Shown here: piece after piece, positions 9,317 through 19,046 of the stretch | How the letters are laid out: the number at the start of each line of letters is the position of its first letter | Position numbering within the stretch: the stretch's first letter is position 1 | Source of the DNA: Parapedobacter tibetensis | GTDB taxonomy: Bacteria; Bacteroidota; Bacteroidia; Sphingobacteriales; Sphingobacteriaceae | Length of the DNA stretch: 64,000 nucleotides | Reading direction: 5' to 3' | NCBI RefSeq assembly: GCF_024704835.1 | Contig: NZ_JAMXBE010000012.1 | Coordinates: 62,001-126,000 of the forward strand | The notes under the pieces: generated by a model | What the model was told of the DNA's origin: nothing | What the model saw: the letters and a program-made list of their open reading frames with translations, nothing else | Database searches by the model: none | Position numbers and translations under genes: made by a program

Positions 9317-10891
9317 TTAATATTTTCCAGCCAACTCTTTGGCCACAGTATCCATTACATTAGTAAGTTCGTCCGTGAATTTACCTGCTTTCAATGCTTT
9401 CAACACTTCGGGATGGCGCTGTTCTAATTGTTGGAGGTACTCCGCTTCAAATTCCTTTACTTTATTTACCGGGACGCTACGGAACAAGCCTTTTACACCG
9501 GCATAAATAATAGCGACTTGCTTTTCAACGGCAACGGGTGAAAACTGTCCTTGCTTGAGAATTTCCACATTACGCACACCTTTATCCAACACCGCTTTGG
9601 TAGCCGTGTCTAGGTCCGAACCGAATTTTGAAAATGCTTCCAATTCACGGTACTGCGCTTGGTCCAGCTTTAATGTACCTGCCACTTTCTTCATGGATTT
9701 GATTTGCGCGTTGCCACCCACACGTGATACCGAGATACCTACGTTGATCGCTGGACGCACCCCAGCATTGAAGAGATTGGATTCCAAGAAAATCTGGCCA
9801 TCAGTAATGGAAATCACGTTAGTGGGAATGTAAGCCGATACGTCACCTGCTTGGGTTTCGATAATCGGTAGCGCTGTTAGTGACCCACCACCTTTCACGA
9901 TGTCTTTAATGGAATCGGGCAAATCATTCATGTTCTTGGCAATTGCATCTGACCCATTGATCTTCGCAGCACGTTCCAAAAGGCGGCTATGCAGGTAGAA
10001 TACATCACCAGGATAGGCTTCGCGACCTGGGGGACGGCGCAACAATAGTGACACCTCACGATAGGCTACGGCCTGTTTCGACAAGTCGTCATAGATAATC
10101 AAGGCCGGACGGCCCGTATCGCGGAAAAATTCACCGATAGCGGCTCCCGCCATGGGCGCATAAAATTGCATAGGCGCTGGGTCTGCCGCAGACGCTGCCA
10201 CCACAACGGTGTAAGGCATGGCCCCATTTTCATCCAGTGTACGCACAATATTGGCTACCGTGGAATTCTTTTGGCCGATAGCCACATAGATACAGAATAC
10301 CGGTTCACCTGCATCGTAAAACTCTTTTTGGTTGATGATGGTATCTATACAAACAGCTGTTTTACCTGTTTGGCGGTCGCCAATAACCAATTCACGTTGA
10401 CCACGTCCAATCGGAATCATGGCGTCAATCGCTTTGATACCTGTTTGCAATGGCTCGTTTACCGGTTGACGGAAGATGACACCCGGCGCTTTGCGTTCGA
10501 TAGGCATTTCATAGGTTTGGCCTAAGATAGGACCCTTGCCATCTATGGGTTGCCCCAATGTATTCACCACACGACCCAGCATACCTTCACCCACTTTAAT
10601 GGAAGCAATGCGGCGTGTACGTTTGATGGTGTCTCCCTCCTTTATTTCATCCGATTGGCCAAGAAGTACAACACCTACATTGTCCTCTTCAAGGTTTAAT
10701 ACGATACCTTGCAATCCACTATCAAATTCAACCAGTTCACCCGACTGAACCTTGGTCAAGCCGTAAATACGAGCGATACCGTCACCCACTTGTAATACGG
10801 TACCTACTTCTTCGAGTTCGGCTGCTGATTTAAAGCCCGACAATTGTTCTCTCAAAATTGCCGATACTTCATCTGGTCTTACCTCTATCAT
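9317..10891 (-). CDS. atpA: F-type ATP synthase subunit alpha
   Basis: A 524-residue subunit of the F1 head. The P-loop GDRQTGKT is at 171-178 and the alpha-type signature [17 protein letters not shown] lies in the second half. Alpha carries a noncatalytic nucleotide site and forms the alpha3beta3 hexamer that makes ATP on the inner face of the cytoplasmic membrane. Length and motifs are normal. It lies downstream of atpH with a 63-base gap, and the gap to atpG contains the repeat described separately. Confidence 0.97.
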   Translation of the reverse strand: MIEVRPDEVSAILREQLSGFKSAAELEEVGTVLQVGDGIARIYGLTKVQSGELVEFDSGLQGIVLNLEEDNVGVVLLGQSDEIKEGDTIKRTRRIASIKVGEGMLGRVVNTLGQPIDGKGPILGQTYEMPIERKAPGVIFRQPVNEPLQTGIKAIDAMIPIGRGQRELVIGDRQTGKTAVCIDTIINQKEFYDAGEPVFCIYVAIGQKNSTVANIVRTLDENGAMPYTVVVAASAADPAPMQFYAPMAGAAIGEFFRDTGRPALIIYDDLSKQAVAYREVSLLLRRPPGREAYPGDVFYLHSRLLERAAKINGSDAIAKNMNDLPDSIKDIVKGGGSLTALPIIETQAGDVSAYIPTNVISITDGQIFLESNLFNAGVRPAINVGISVSRVGGNAQIKSMKKVAGTLKLDQAQYRELEAFSKFGSDLDTATKAVLDKGVRNVEILKQGQFSPVAVEKQVAIIYAGVKGLFRSVPVNKVKEFEAEYLQQLEQRHPEVLKALKAGKFTDELTNVMDTVAKELAGKY

Positions 10892-10954
10892 TTGTCTATT
10901 ATTAGGGGTTTTTTGCTATTTAACTTTTTTTTGACTCCCATCTTTGGAAGTTCA

Positions 10955-11503
10955 TCAATTAACAACTTGGGATTTAAAATGGCGTTCGAGCTTATGGAGT
11001 TTACCGGCTATGCTAGCATCGATTTGCTTATCACCCACAGTAATTATAAACCCACCAATCAATGTGGCGTCTACCTTATTTTTTAAAATTATTTTTGCAT
11101 TAATTTCGCTGGCAATTATTTTTTCCAGTATATCAAGATGCTCAGGCGAAAATGCCACGGCTGATGCTACGGTCGCTTTTACAATACCTTTCACCTCATT
11201 GTATTCGCGGATAAATTCCTGTGCTGTGGCATACAATATACCGGCGCGGCCTTTTCGTACCATGATGTGGAAAAATGCCGTTATAGAGGGGTGTATCTTT
11301 GCTTCGAACAATGCATCTAGAATCTTGCTCTTCTTATCCTGTTTTATGATTGGATTCTTAAGCACAGCCTGCAGCTCCTTACTGGCACGCAATACCGCTA
11401 TGAATTGCGCCATATCCCCTTTTACGGTTTCAAGGCTACCTTGCTCCTGCGCCAAATCAATCAATGATTTTGCGTACCGTGATGCAACTTTAAACTCTGA
11501 CAT
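10955..11503 (-). CDS. atpH: F-type ATP synthase subunit delta
   Basis: A 182-residue OSCP/delta subunit. The N-terminal ASRYAKSLIDLAQEQG and the C-terminal LIGGFIITVGDKQIDASI are the two classic delta signatures. It connects the peripheral stalk (AtpF) to the top of the F1 head. It follows atpF by 29 bases and belongs to the same transcription unit. Confidence 0.95.
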   Translation of the reverse strand: MSEFKVASRYAKSLIDLAQEQGSLETVKGDMAQFIAVLRASKELQAVLKNPIIKQDKKSKILDALFEAKIHPSITAFFHIMVRKGRAGILYATAQEFIREYNEVKGIVKATVASAVAFSPEHLDILEKIIASEINAKIILKNKVDATLIGGFIITVGDKQIDASIAGKLHKLERHFKSQVVN

Positions 11504-11532
11504 ATCGTTATGCGATTAGCTTCAGGGGCCTA

Positions 11533-12033
11533 TTAATTCAATTTTACGTCCTTCAGCAAGTCTGCCACCAAAGCCTCTTGCTTTTTGTTGTCTTCAAATT
11601 CCTTTTGAAGCACTGTGCGCGCAATATCTATAGCAAGCGAAGACACTTGGTTTTTCACTTCGGCCATTGCCCGTTTCTTCTGATCGTCGATTTCTTTTTT
11701 TGCCTGTTCAATCAACTTGGCCCCTTCGGTTTGCGCTTGTACTTTAGCATCCGTCACAATTTGGTCCTTAAGTTCTTTGGCTTCTTTAAGAATTGTATCC
11801 CGTTCGACACGAGCTTGCTTAAGCAACTGCTCGTTTTCATTAGATAGCCGTGCCATTTCCTCCTTTGCCTTTTCGGCGGATGCCAAGGCATTTTCGATGG
11901 AGGTTTCCCGCTCATTCAACGCCTGGATAATTGGCTTCCATGCGAATTTCCGTAACAGCACCAACAGCAGCAAAAAAGCAATTAATGTCCAAAATACCAA
12001 TCCATAACTTGGATTACCAATATCAAAACTCAT
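11533..12033 (-). CDS. atpF: F-type ATP synthase subunit b
   Basis: A 166-residue peripheral stalk subunit with one N-terminal membrane helix (about residues 8-27, GLVFWTLIAFLLLLVLLRKF) followed by a long charged coiled-coil helix to the C terminus. The conserved FAWKPI and LNERE motifs follow the membrane segment. It dimerises and holds F1 against the rotating c-ring. It is separated from atpE by about 97 bases that contain a strong stem-loop. Confidence 0.95.
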   Translation of the reverse strand: MSFDIGNPSYGLVFWTLIAFLLLLVLLRKFAWKPIIQALNERETSIENALASAEKAKEEMARLSNENEQLLKQARVERDTILKEAKELKDQIVTDAKVQAQTEGAKLIEQAKKEIDDQKKRAMAEVKNQVSSLAIDIARTVLQKEFEDNKKQEALVADLLKDVKLN

Positions 12034-12064
12034 ATTCAGTTCTTAATTTCTACGTTGTGTAAAT

Positions 12065-12108
12065 AAAAGCCGGGAGCAAAACCAATCGTTAGGAGCCCGG
12101 CTTTTTTT
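12065..12108 (-). terminator. Stem-loop between atpE and atpF
   Basis: AAAAGCCGGG (12065-12074) pairs with CCCGGCTTTT (12096-12105) across a 21-base loop, with T-rich tails on both strands. On the transcribed minus strand it follows atpE by about 25 bases and precedes atpF. It could act as a leaky terminator or an mRNA end stabiliser that raises c-subunit output. Confidence 0.65.
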
Positions 12109-12130
12109 CCATTCAGCAACTTATGATGGA

Positions 12131-12349
<219 letters not shown>

Positions 12350-12384
12350 TTAATGTATATTGATCTATTAAGTATTTACTAAAA

Positions 12385-13470
12385 TCAATGATGCTCCTCT
12401 ATAGCCATCCCGATAAACAAGGAGGTGAGCAACGTAAAAATGAATGCCTGTAAAAATGCAACCAACAGTTCCAATACATTCATGAATAACACAAAAGCCA
12501 ATGAAATTGGAGCTACTGCCAATGATTGAAAGACAAATATCAACGAAATAAGGCTCAGAATAACGATGTGGCCAGCAGTGATGTTGGCAAACAAACGAAT
12601 CATCAATGCGAATGGCTTAGAAATCACGCCTACCAATTCAACAGGAATCATGATTGGATACAGCCACCAAGGCACATCAGGCATGAGGATATGCTTCCAA
12701 TAATATTTATTACCATTGACATTGACTACGACCAAAACAACTAGCGCCAAAACCAACGTGGTCGCAATATTTCCCGTCACGTTGGCCGCTCCCGGAAAAA
12801 TCGGTATCAATCCCAATAAGTTGTTAAACCAAATAAAAAAGAAAATGGTCAATAATAAAGGCATGAACCGGGCATATTTATGGCCGATGTTTGGCTTAGC
12901 AATATCGTCACGCACAAACAATATAATAGGCTCGATAAGTGACTGGAATCCCTTAGGTGCTTTACCTTCTCGCTTTTTGTAGGTCCTGGCAACAGACGAA
13001 AACAACAAGACTAATATAAACACCGATAAGAACATGGAAGCGACGTTCTTAGTGATTGAAAAATCCCAAACACGGCCTGAGGCTGCTTCATCAACTTCCC
13101 CATTGGCTCCCACCACCCAGATTTTTTTCTTATCTACCAACCTATAGGTATAATGCTTTCCTTCATAATCATGCGTTCCATGATGGAACTGTCCCGAAGA
13201 GAAAAACTCAAATCCTTTATCCGTATATAATATGATCGGTAGCGGAAGCGATAAATCTCCCCAAATATGCCAATCATGGGCATCACTGATATGCTCCATG
13301 ATGATCTCAGTCGGGTTAAATTTCTCCTCCCCATGAGCTCCTTGGGCAACAACGGCGGCACTATCAACGGAAATACTATTGGCGGCTCTTACAGTTGAAA
13401 ATATGGCAAAAACAACGAAAATTGCTGTGAAGGTGATTTTTTTTGAGTTGAAAAAGTGCCTAAAATTCAT
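12385..13470 (-). CDS. atpB: F-type ATP synthase subunit a
   Basis: A 361-residue membrane subunit of the proton channel. It begins with a hydrophobic segment resembling a cleavable signal (about residues 12-30), then a roughly 120-residue periplasmic domain rich in His and Asp. This extended N terminus is common in Bacteroidetes AtpB. The channel part follows with 5-6 helices, and the essential Arg lies in MIRLFANITAGHIV. It is the first core atp gene and is followed by atpE after 47 bases. Confidence 0.94.
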   Translation of the reverse strand: MNFRHFFNSKKITFTAIFVVFAIFSTVRAANSISVDSAAVVAQGAHGEEKFNPTEIIMEHISDAHDWHIWGDLSLPLPIILYTDKGFEFFSSGQFHHGTHDYEGKHYTYRLVDKKKIWVVGANGEVDEAASGRVWDFSITKNVASMFLSVFILVLLFSSVARTYKKREGKAPKGFQSLIEPIILFVRDDIAKPNIGHKYARFMPLLLTIFFFIWFNNLLGLIPIFPGAANVTGNIATTLVLALVVLVVVNVNGNKYYWKHILMPDVPWWLYPIMIPVELVGVISKPFALMIRLFANITAGHIVILSLISLIFVFQSLAVAPISLAFVLFMNVLELLVAFLQAFIFTLLTSLFIGMAIEEHH

Positions 13471-13484
13471 CTATTCCCAATTTT

Positions 13485-13874
13485 TTAAGATTTCTTTTGG
13501 TCGCGCAAGTTACGCAACAAACATATAACTTCAAAGACCGTAAACAAGAAATATAGTGAAAAAAAGTTAAGGGCTGTAAGAACCTTATTTTCAGGGAATT
13601 TAATTATTAATATGGCTACTACGGCCAAGCAAGCGAGTAGCTTGACGAAAAGTCCGGCAATGGGACCGTAAACAGATAATTCTTCTCCTTTGCGGATGCC
13701 CAAATCGCTCAACACATAGGCCACCAGCGTAAGGATAAAAACCACGGTAAAAAGCAACCAAAAATGGGGACTAAGTATTATTGTAGGATCAACGACGTGT
13801 TGTAATCCCACAGCTAGTAATGCCACAAGCAAAGCAAACACATGGTAGTATATCAAAAAACGGGGAAGTCTCAT
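13485..13874 (-). CDS. Small membrane protein upstream of atpB (AtpI-like position)
   Basis: I take the ATG at 13874 (MRLPRFLIYY), which gives 129 residues and begins one base after the dapF stop; a start ten codons upstream would overlap dapF. Four hydrophobic segments are visible (about residues 8-30, 38-60, 75-92 and 98-118). I do not recognise strong family motifs. The position directly before atpB resembles atpI/AtpZ-type accessory genes that assist c-ring assembly or Mg2+ handling, so a role in ATP synthase assembly is a positional inference only. Confidence 0.7.
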   Translation of the reverse strand: MRLPRFLIYYHVFALLVALLAVGLQHVVDPTIILSPHFWLLFTVVFILTLVAYVLSDLGIRKGEELSVYGPIAGLFVKLLACLAVVAILIIKFPENKVLTALNFFSLYFLFTVFEVICLLRNLRDQKKS

Positions 13875-13875
13875 G

Positions 13876-14664
13876 TCACCAAGCAACCTTACCTTCGAAA
13901 ACAAATTCAGCAGGCCCCACTAAAAACACCTGTGTAAAGAGGCTCCCTTTTTTGGAAAAACGGATATTCAGATTTCCTCCTGCCACCCGTATGGGGGTTT
14001 CCAATTCACCATCCTTACTTTCATGCCAAGCCATGGCCAACGCCACAGCCGTGGCACCCGTTCCGCATGCCAACGTCTCATCCTCCACGCCACGTTCATA
14101 CGTGCGGACAAAATAACCCAAGCCGTCAGCCTCTACGAAATTCACATTTATGCCTTCACTCCGATAAGCATTACTATAACGGATTTTACGTCCTTCTTCA
14201 ACCACGGGGAAGAGATTAAGGCCATCTACCAGCTTGATGTAATGTGGCGAACCGGTATTGACTATATAGGCATCACCGTCCTGTTTGATTTCATTTACAT
14301 CGATCATCTGCAGGCTTATCCATCCCTGTTGATCATGCATATAAGCACGATGCCCACCGTCAGCTGCCAAAAAGTCAGCTTCACGGTCAATGAGTCCTAG
14401 ATCCCGTGCAAAGGCTACAATACAGCGCCCACCATTGCCACACATGCTTCCTTCGCGTCCATCGGCATTGTAGTATACCATTTCAAAATCATAACCTGCT
14501 GCATGCTGCAATAGCATCAATCCATCCCCTCCTATACCAAACTTTCTATCGCAAAGGCGATGCACCAAATCCGCGTTATTCCTATCAAACAGCCCATTTC
14601 GGTTGTCAATAACAATAAAATCGTTGCCAGCGCCCTGGTATTTATAGAACAAATGTGTTTCCAT
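13876..14664 (-). CDS. dapF: Diaminopimelate epimerase
   Basis: A 262-residue enzyme that interconverts LL- and meso-diaminopimelate for lysine and peptidoglycan synthesis. Both catalytic cysteines are present: Cys75 in MCGNGGR and Cys200 in LACGTGATA. The substrate loop GAGNDFIVID at 11-20 is also conserved. It is the first gene of the minus-strand run that continues into the atp cluster, with essentially no gap to the next gene, so co-transcription is likely. Confidence 0.95.
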   Translation of the reverse strand: METHLFYKYQGAGNDFIVIDNRNGLFDRNNADLVHRLCDRKFGIGGDGLMLLQHAAGYDFEMVYYNADGREGSMCGNGGRCIVAFARDLGLIDREADFLAADGGHRAYMHDQQGWISLQMIDVNEIKQDGDAYIVNTGSPHYIKLVDGLNLFPVVEEGRKIRYSNAYRSEGINVNFVEADGLGYFVRTYERGVEDETLACGTGATAVALAMAWHESKDGELETPIRVAGGNLNIRFSKKGSLFTQVFLVGPAEFVFEGKVAW

Positions 14665-14780
14665 TGGAGGGCCAAAGGTAATTATATCCGTTCAATATTT
14701 CAGCACGTTAAGTGAAAAGCAACAAGGTGTTTCCCATTTATTTGCTTTAACATTATTTAACAGAAAAGTGCAGCCATACA

Positions 14781-14813
14781 TTTGCTTTGGTGTGACAAAT
14801 GGTATTACATTTG
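14781..14813 (+). promoter_or_regulatory. Bacteroidetes promoter of the htrA gene
   Basis: TTTG (14781-14784), 21 bases, TACATTTG (14806-14813) fits the -33/-7 pattern and leaves a leader of roughly 45 bases before the ATG at 14866. A second TACATTTG (14777-14784) overlaps the -33 box but lacks its own -33 element. Confidence 0.55.
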
Positions 14814-14865
14814 AACATCATTTTGCAACAGCAAAAATTTTCGACTTATAACGATTGGAAATATC

Positions 14866-16446
14866 ATGAAAAAATTAGGATTAACATTATTGACCGCACT
14901 CACAGGAGGCTTGATTGCATTGGGCGGTTACAAATTGTTTGAAAACAAACAGGAAAGCAAAATGTCTTTTGAAGAAAGACAAGAATTACATTATGCCAAT
15001 GATCCGGTTCCGAATGTGGTATCGTCTACCGGAAACCCGGATTTCACCCAGGCGGCGGCGGTAGTAGCCCCTGCGGTGGTCAATATTAAAACCACTTATG
15101 CTGCACGCCAATCCAGAGGGGGAGGCGGACAGGACCCTCTTGATTTGTTCGAGGAATTTTTTGGCATGCCCCGACAACGGCAACAACGCGCGCAACCAGC
15201 CCAGGCAACGGGCTCGGGAGTGATCATCTCAGACGATGGGTATATCGTGACCAATAACCATGTGGTAGTAGACGCCGATAAAATTGAGGTTACGCTGACC
15301 GATAAACGTGTATTGGAAGCCAAGGTAATCGGTAGGGATCCGAATACGGATATTGCATTGATTAAAATTAACGCCAAAAACCTGTCTTTTGCCAAGTTGG
15401 GTGATTCGGACGAGGTTCGCATTGGGGAATGGGTATTGGCTGTGGGATATCCTTTGGGATTGGAATCCACCGTTACTGCCGGTATCGTAAGTGCTACAGG
15501 GCGTTCCACCGGTATTATCCGGGCCGAACAATACCAGCAATATCAGCGGGATCAGCAACAACAAGGCTATCGCCAACCGCAAAATGAACAGGAAGAGTTT
15601 ATCGCAAATGCCGTAGAATCCTTTATCCAAACCGATGCGGTCATTAACAAAGGCAACAGTGGGGGTGCATTGGTCAATGCCAATGGCGAATTGATCGGCA
15701 TCAACTCCAACATCATGTCGCCTTCAGGGTACTACGCGGGCTATGGATTTGCCGTACCGGTAAACATTGTAAAGAAAATTTCGGATGATTTTGTAAAGTT
15801 TGGAGAGGTAAAACGCGGTTTGATTGGCATTACGTTTAGGGAGTTGAACCCATCAGCAGCCAAGGAATTAGGCATTGAAGATATTAATGGCCTCTATGTA
15901 AACGGTGTAACGGAAAAAGGTGCTGCTGTAGAAGCAGGAATCAAAGCGGGAGACATCATCACCAAACTAGAGGGCCGTACCATCACCTCGTCTGCTGAAT
16001 TGCAAGAACGCATCTACCGTTTACGCCCAGGCGACAAGGTGAAATTGACTTACAAACGTGACGGCAAGGAACGGGATGTAACGGTTACCTTGAAGGAAGA
16101 TACCCGCTCTTCTGCAGCCGCAGCTGAAAAAGAAACTGCCGCAACGCGTAGCGCAACGGAAATATACAACAAGCTGGGGGCTGGGTTTGTGCCCGCTACC
16201 GATGCGAAGAAAAAGGAGCTAGGGATATCATCTGGTGTGGTCGTAACGCAAGTGCATCGTGGAGGACTGTTCGACTACTTTAATGTACAACGTGGATTGG
16301 TCATTACCCATATTAATGGTAAACCCGTCAACAATGCGGACGCTGTGGAAGCGGCTTTGGCCGACTCCGAACGCAACATCGTAAGGATTGTAGGTGTACC
16401 GCAACGCGGCAGCCGCGTGGAGCTGAATATACCGATTGAATATTAA
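14866..16446 (+). CDS. Do/HtrA-family periplasmic serine protease
   Basis: A 526-residue envelope protease/chaperone with an N-terminal anchor or signal (about residues 3-22). The trypsin-like domain has His132 (TNNHVV), Asp162 (NTDIALI) and Ser265 (GNSGGALV), so it should be active. Two PDZ domains follow at about 300-405 and 425-520 with GLYVNGV and GVVVTQV entry strands. A Gln/Tyr/Arg-rich insertion (about residues 220-243) sits in the protease domain before the catalytic Ser and resembles the regulatory loop of DegP. It degrades or refolds damaged envelope proteins. It is monocistronic, with its own promoter and a terminator shared with the convergent next gene. Confidence 0.93.
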   Translation: MKKLGLTLLTALTGGLIALGGYKLFENKQESKMSFEERQELHYANDPVPNVVSSTGNPDFTQAAAVVAPAVVNIKTTYAARQSRGGGGQDPLDLFEEFFGMPRQRQQRAQPAQATGSGVIISDDGYIVTNNHVVVDADKIEVTLTDKRVLEAKVIGRDPNTDIALIKINAKNLSFAKLGDSDEVRIGEWVLAVGYPLGLESTVTAGIVSATGRSTGIIRAEQYQQYQRDQQQQGYRQPQNEQEEFIANAVESFIQTDAVINKGNSGGALVNANGELIGINSNIMSPSGYYAGYGFAVPVNIVKKISDDFVKFGEVKRGLIGITFRELNPSAAKELGIEDINGLYVNGVTEKGAAVEAGIKAGDIITKLEGRTITSSAELQERIYRLRPGDKVKLTYKRDGKERDVTVTLKEDTRSSAAAAEKETAATRSATEIYNKLGAGFVPATDAKKKELGISSGVVVTQVHRGGLFDYFNVQRGLVITHINGKPVNNADAVEAALADSERNIVRIVGVPQRGSRVELNIPIEY

Positions 16447-16474
16447 TCGGCAACGAAACCAAATTCAGACCCAT

Positions 16475-16510
16475 AAAAAAACCATCCCGAAAATTCGGGA
16501 TGGTTTTTTT
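16475..16510. terminator. Bidirectional rho-independent terminator
   Basis: AACCATCCCGA (16480-16490), loop AAAT, TCGGGATGGTT (16495-16505) is a perfect 11-bp stem with A-run before and T-run after, so it works on both strands. It lies between the convergent htrA and bacilliredoxin genes. Confidence 0.92.
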
Positions 16511-16537
16511 ATTAACTCAAAAATTTAAACGGCAATA

Positions 16538-16948
16538 CTAGCAATATTCATCAAATGCTGCCACTAAATTATCAGCAATCATTTGTGCGGGGCGGCCTTC
16601 GATCTGGTGGCGCTCAATCATGTGCACCAATTTACCGTCCTTGAACAAGGCCATGGCAGGTGAAGATGGTGGATAAGGCAGCATGTATGAGCGAGCCGCG
16701 TCAACCGCGTCTTTCTCCATCCCTGCAAAAACTGTCACCACCTTGTCTGGGTGTTTCTCATTTTTGACGGCGGTAATCGCAGCAGGGCGGGCATTAGCAG
16801 CCGCACAGCCACATACTGAATTGACAACTACGAAAACTGTTCCGTCTTGTTTAATGACCGTCTCAACTTCCTCCGGTGTTTTCAATTCTTCGAAACCTAC
16901 ATCGGTCAATTCTTTGCGCATCGGCGCTACCAAGTATTCTGGATACAT
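16538..16948 (-). CDS. BrxA/BrxB-family bacilliredoxin
   Basis: A 136-residue thioredoxin-fold protein with the active site CGC at residues 46-48 (NSVCGCAAANARPAA), the hallmark of YphP/YqiW bacilliredoxins. These reduce mixed disulfides between bacillithiol and proteins. The neighbouring GGRPAQMI-like C-terminal motif (EGRPAQM) is also typical. Bacillithiol is known from some Bacteroidetes, and the PIG-L deacetylase at 51.4 kb belongs to the fold of BshB, but a link between the two is not shown. Confidence 0.9.
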   Translation of the reverse strand: MYPEYLVAPMRKELTDVGFEELKTPEEVETVIKQDGTVFVVVNSVCGCAAANARPAAITAVKNEKHPDKVVTVFAGMEKDAVDAARSYMLPYPPSSPAMALFKDGKLVHMIERHQIEGRPAQMIADNLVAAFDEYC

Positions 16949-17073
16949 CGTGTTTAGTCCTTTCTTTTAGTTTAACAACTATTTCAATGTGCAAAGATAC
17001 ACTACATCATGACCCTAAACAAATGCCTTGTCTCAAATGAATGTCAGATTTTGTGATGTGATGCCTGTCAACG

Positions 17074-17105
17074 TTTGGTATTCAGCATCAAATAAGGTAA
17101 TTTTG
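17074..17105 (+). promoter_or_regulatory. Bacteroidetes promoter of ahcY
   Basis: TTTG (17074-17077), 20 bases, TAATTTTG (17098-17105) matches the -33/-7 pattern; the ATG follows 22 bases later. No SAH or SAM riboswitch-like fold is evident in the short leader. Confidence 0.6.
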
Positions 17106-17127
17106 CCATTCAATAAAACGTGAAACC

Positions 17128-18444
17128 ATGTCATCAATAGAAACTTCATACATCCCTTACAAAGTAAAAGACATTAGCCTCGCCGAATGGGGCCGCAAGG
17201 AAATCGAATTGGCCGAAGCCGAAATGCCGGGTCTCATGGCACTCCGTGAAGAATTCGGAGCTTCAAAGCCATTGAAGGGTGCCCGCATCGCCGGTTGCTT
17301 GCACATGACCATCCAAACGGCCGTGCTCATTGAAACCCTTATCGAATTGGGAGCCGAAGTCACTTGGTCGTCCTGCAACATTTTCTCCACACAGGATCAT
17401 GCCGCCGCCGCCATCGCCGTTACCGGTGTTCCGGTTTATGCTTGGAAAGGCCTGACTGAGGAAGAATTCAATTGGTGCATCGAACAAACCCTTTTCTTTG
17501 GTGAAGAACGGAAACCCCTCAACATGATATTGGATGATGGTGGCGACCTTACTAACATGGTATTCGACAAATATCCCGAACTGATTGAAGGCATCAAGGG
17601 GCTTTCCGAGGAAACCACCACCGGTGTACATCGCTTATATGAACGTATGAAAAATGGCACGTTGCACCTCCCGGCCATCAATGTGAATGATTCCGTCACC
17701 AAATCCAAATTTGACAACAAATACGGTTGCCGCGAGTCATTGGTTGATGCCATCCGCCGCGCCACAGATCTTATGTTGGCTGGCAAAGTTGCCGTGGTAG
17801 CTGGATACGGCGATGTGGGCAAAGGCTCGGCCGAGTCGCTGCGTAGTGCAGGCGTGCGGGTTATCGTCACCGAAATAGATCCCATATGTGCGCTGCAAGC
17901 CGCCATGGAAGGGTTTGAAGTAAAGAAATTTGCCAATGCTGTCAAGGAAGCGGACATCGTGGTTACTACCACCGGTAACCGTGACATCGTGCGTGGCGAG
18001 CATTTCAAAACCCTAAAAGACAAGACTGTAGTGTGCAATATCGGCCACTTCGACAACGAAATCGATGTGGCTTGGCTCAACCAGAATTACGGCCATACCA
18101 AAGTCGAAATCAAACCCCAAGTAGATAAATATACGATTGAGGGAAAAGATGTCATCTTGTTGGCCGAAGGCCGTTTGGTCAACCTCGGTTGCGCCACAGG
18201 GCATCCATCATTTGTGATGAGCAATTCGTTTACTAATCAAACATTGGCCCAAATTGAATTATGGACCAACACTGGTAACTACGAAAACAAGGTATATACA
18301 CTCCCCAAGCATCTGGATGAAAAGGTAGCCCGTCTGCATTTGGCGAAAATCGGTGTTGAGCTGGATATCTTGGAACCCCATCAGGCGGAATATATTGGCG
18401 TACCGGTAGAGGGGCCTTATAAACCCGAGCATTATCGGTATTGA
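17128..18444 (+). CDS. ahcY: Adenosylhomocysteinase
   Basis: A 438-residue cytosolic enzyme that splits S-adenosylhomocysteine into adenosine and homocysteine, relieving inhibition of methyltransferases. The NAD-binding motif [13 protein letters not shown], the substrate segments [13 protein letters not shown] and [13 protein letters not shown], and the C-terminal [10 protein letters not shown] that reaches into the neighbouring subunit's NAD site are all present. Length is normal for the bacterial form. It has its own promoter and is convergent with the nadR-like gene. Confidence 0.97.
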   Translation: MSSIETSYIPYKVKDISLAEWGRKEIELAEAEMPGLMALREEFGASKPLKGARIAGCLHMTIQTAVLIETLIELGAEVTWSSCNIFSTQDHAAAAIAVTGVPVYAWKGLTEEEFNWCIEQTLFFGEERKPLNMILDDGGDLTNMVFDKYPELIEGIKGLSEETTTGVHRLYERMKNGTLHLPAINVNDSVTKSKFDNKYGCRESLVDAIRRATDLMLAGKVAVVAGYGDVGKGSAESLRSAGVRVIVTEIDPICALQAAMEGFEVKKFANAVKEADIVVTTTGNRDIVRGEHFKTLKDKTVVCNIGHFDNEIDVAWLNQNYGHTKVEIKPQVDKYTIEGKDVILLAEGRLVNLGCATGHPSFVMSNSFTNQTLAQIELWTNTGNYENKVYTLPKHLDEKVARLHLAKIGVELDILEPHQAEYIGVPVEGPYKPEHYRY

Positions 18445-18459
18445 TTTGCTTATTCGCTT

Positions 18460-18509
18460 ATTTGCCGATTCGTACACTCGCTTATTCACGAATGTGCGAA
18501 TTGGCAAAT
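18460..18509. repeat. Long imperfect inverted repeat between convergent genes
   Basis: ATTTGCCGATTCGTACA (18460-18476) pairs with TGTGCGAATTGGCAAAT (18493-18509) at 15 of 17 positions around a 16-base loop. It fills the space between the convergent ahcY and nadR-like genes and may be a REP-like element or a bidirectional transcription stop, although it has no T-run. Confidence 0.6.
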
Positions 18510-19046
18510 CTACAAATTGGCGAGGAACCGTGTGACCGCTTCCAGTGCATGCGTAAACCGCTCCTCCCTCAATCCCGACACAACCGCATAGTTCGCTCCG
18601 ATTGCCTGTAATTCGCGATGCCATACCTGCATGAAATGCTCCCTAAGGTCCGGAAAATCTCGTAATGGATCATCCACCCAAGGCAAGTCGATATCCATCA
18701 AGAGGTAAAACTCATAACTAGGTGTTTCCAGTGCTTCGTGTATCTCGCGGGGTGTATGGCCAAAAAGGTGGTCGCACCATACCTTCATCGTGAGGAACAT
18801 GGTATCGCATATCAGGAGGTTGTTCTGTGCAAGGGGCAGCAGGCTCCGCTCCAAGGCCAATTGGCCATAGAACATGTTCATTTCATCCTGTAGCGTGTAT
18901 TCGCGGTTTAGATGTCGACAGTATTCACGCGCATATTCCGGCACGCATACAGTGCCGTAATGACGGGCCAACTGTTCGGCAATGCTCGATTTGCCCGTTG
19001 ATTCGGGCCCGACAACCGCTATTTTTATCAGTTGCTTGCTATCCAT
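18510..19046 (-). CDS. NadR-type nicotinamide riboside kinase (AAA ATPase)
   Basis: A 178-residue P-loop protein with Walker A GPESTGKS at residues 13-20, as in the C-terminal kinase domain of NadR. It lacks the NadR helix-turn-helix and adenylyltransferase domains, so it is the stand-alone kinase form. It would phosphorylate nicotinamide riboside to NMN in the cytosol. It overlaps the end of the pnuC-like gene by 19 bases, which is the usual transporter/kinase pair for NAD salvage. Confidence 0.85.
   Translation of the reverse strand: MDSKQLIKIAVVGPESTGKSSIAEQLARHYGTVCVPEYAREYCRHLNREYTLQDEMNMFYGQLALERSLLPLAQNNLLICDTMFLTMKVWCDHLFGHTPREIHEALETPSYEFYLLMDIDLPWVDDPLRDFPDLREHFMQVWHRELQAIGANYAVVSGLREERFTHALEAVTRFLANL

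Noticed and set aside
17041-17127. SAH/SAM riboswitch before ahcY
   Set aside because: The transcript from the predicted promoter would have a leader of only about 15 bases, too short for a riboswitch.
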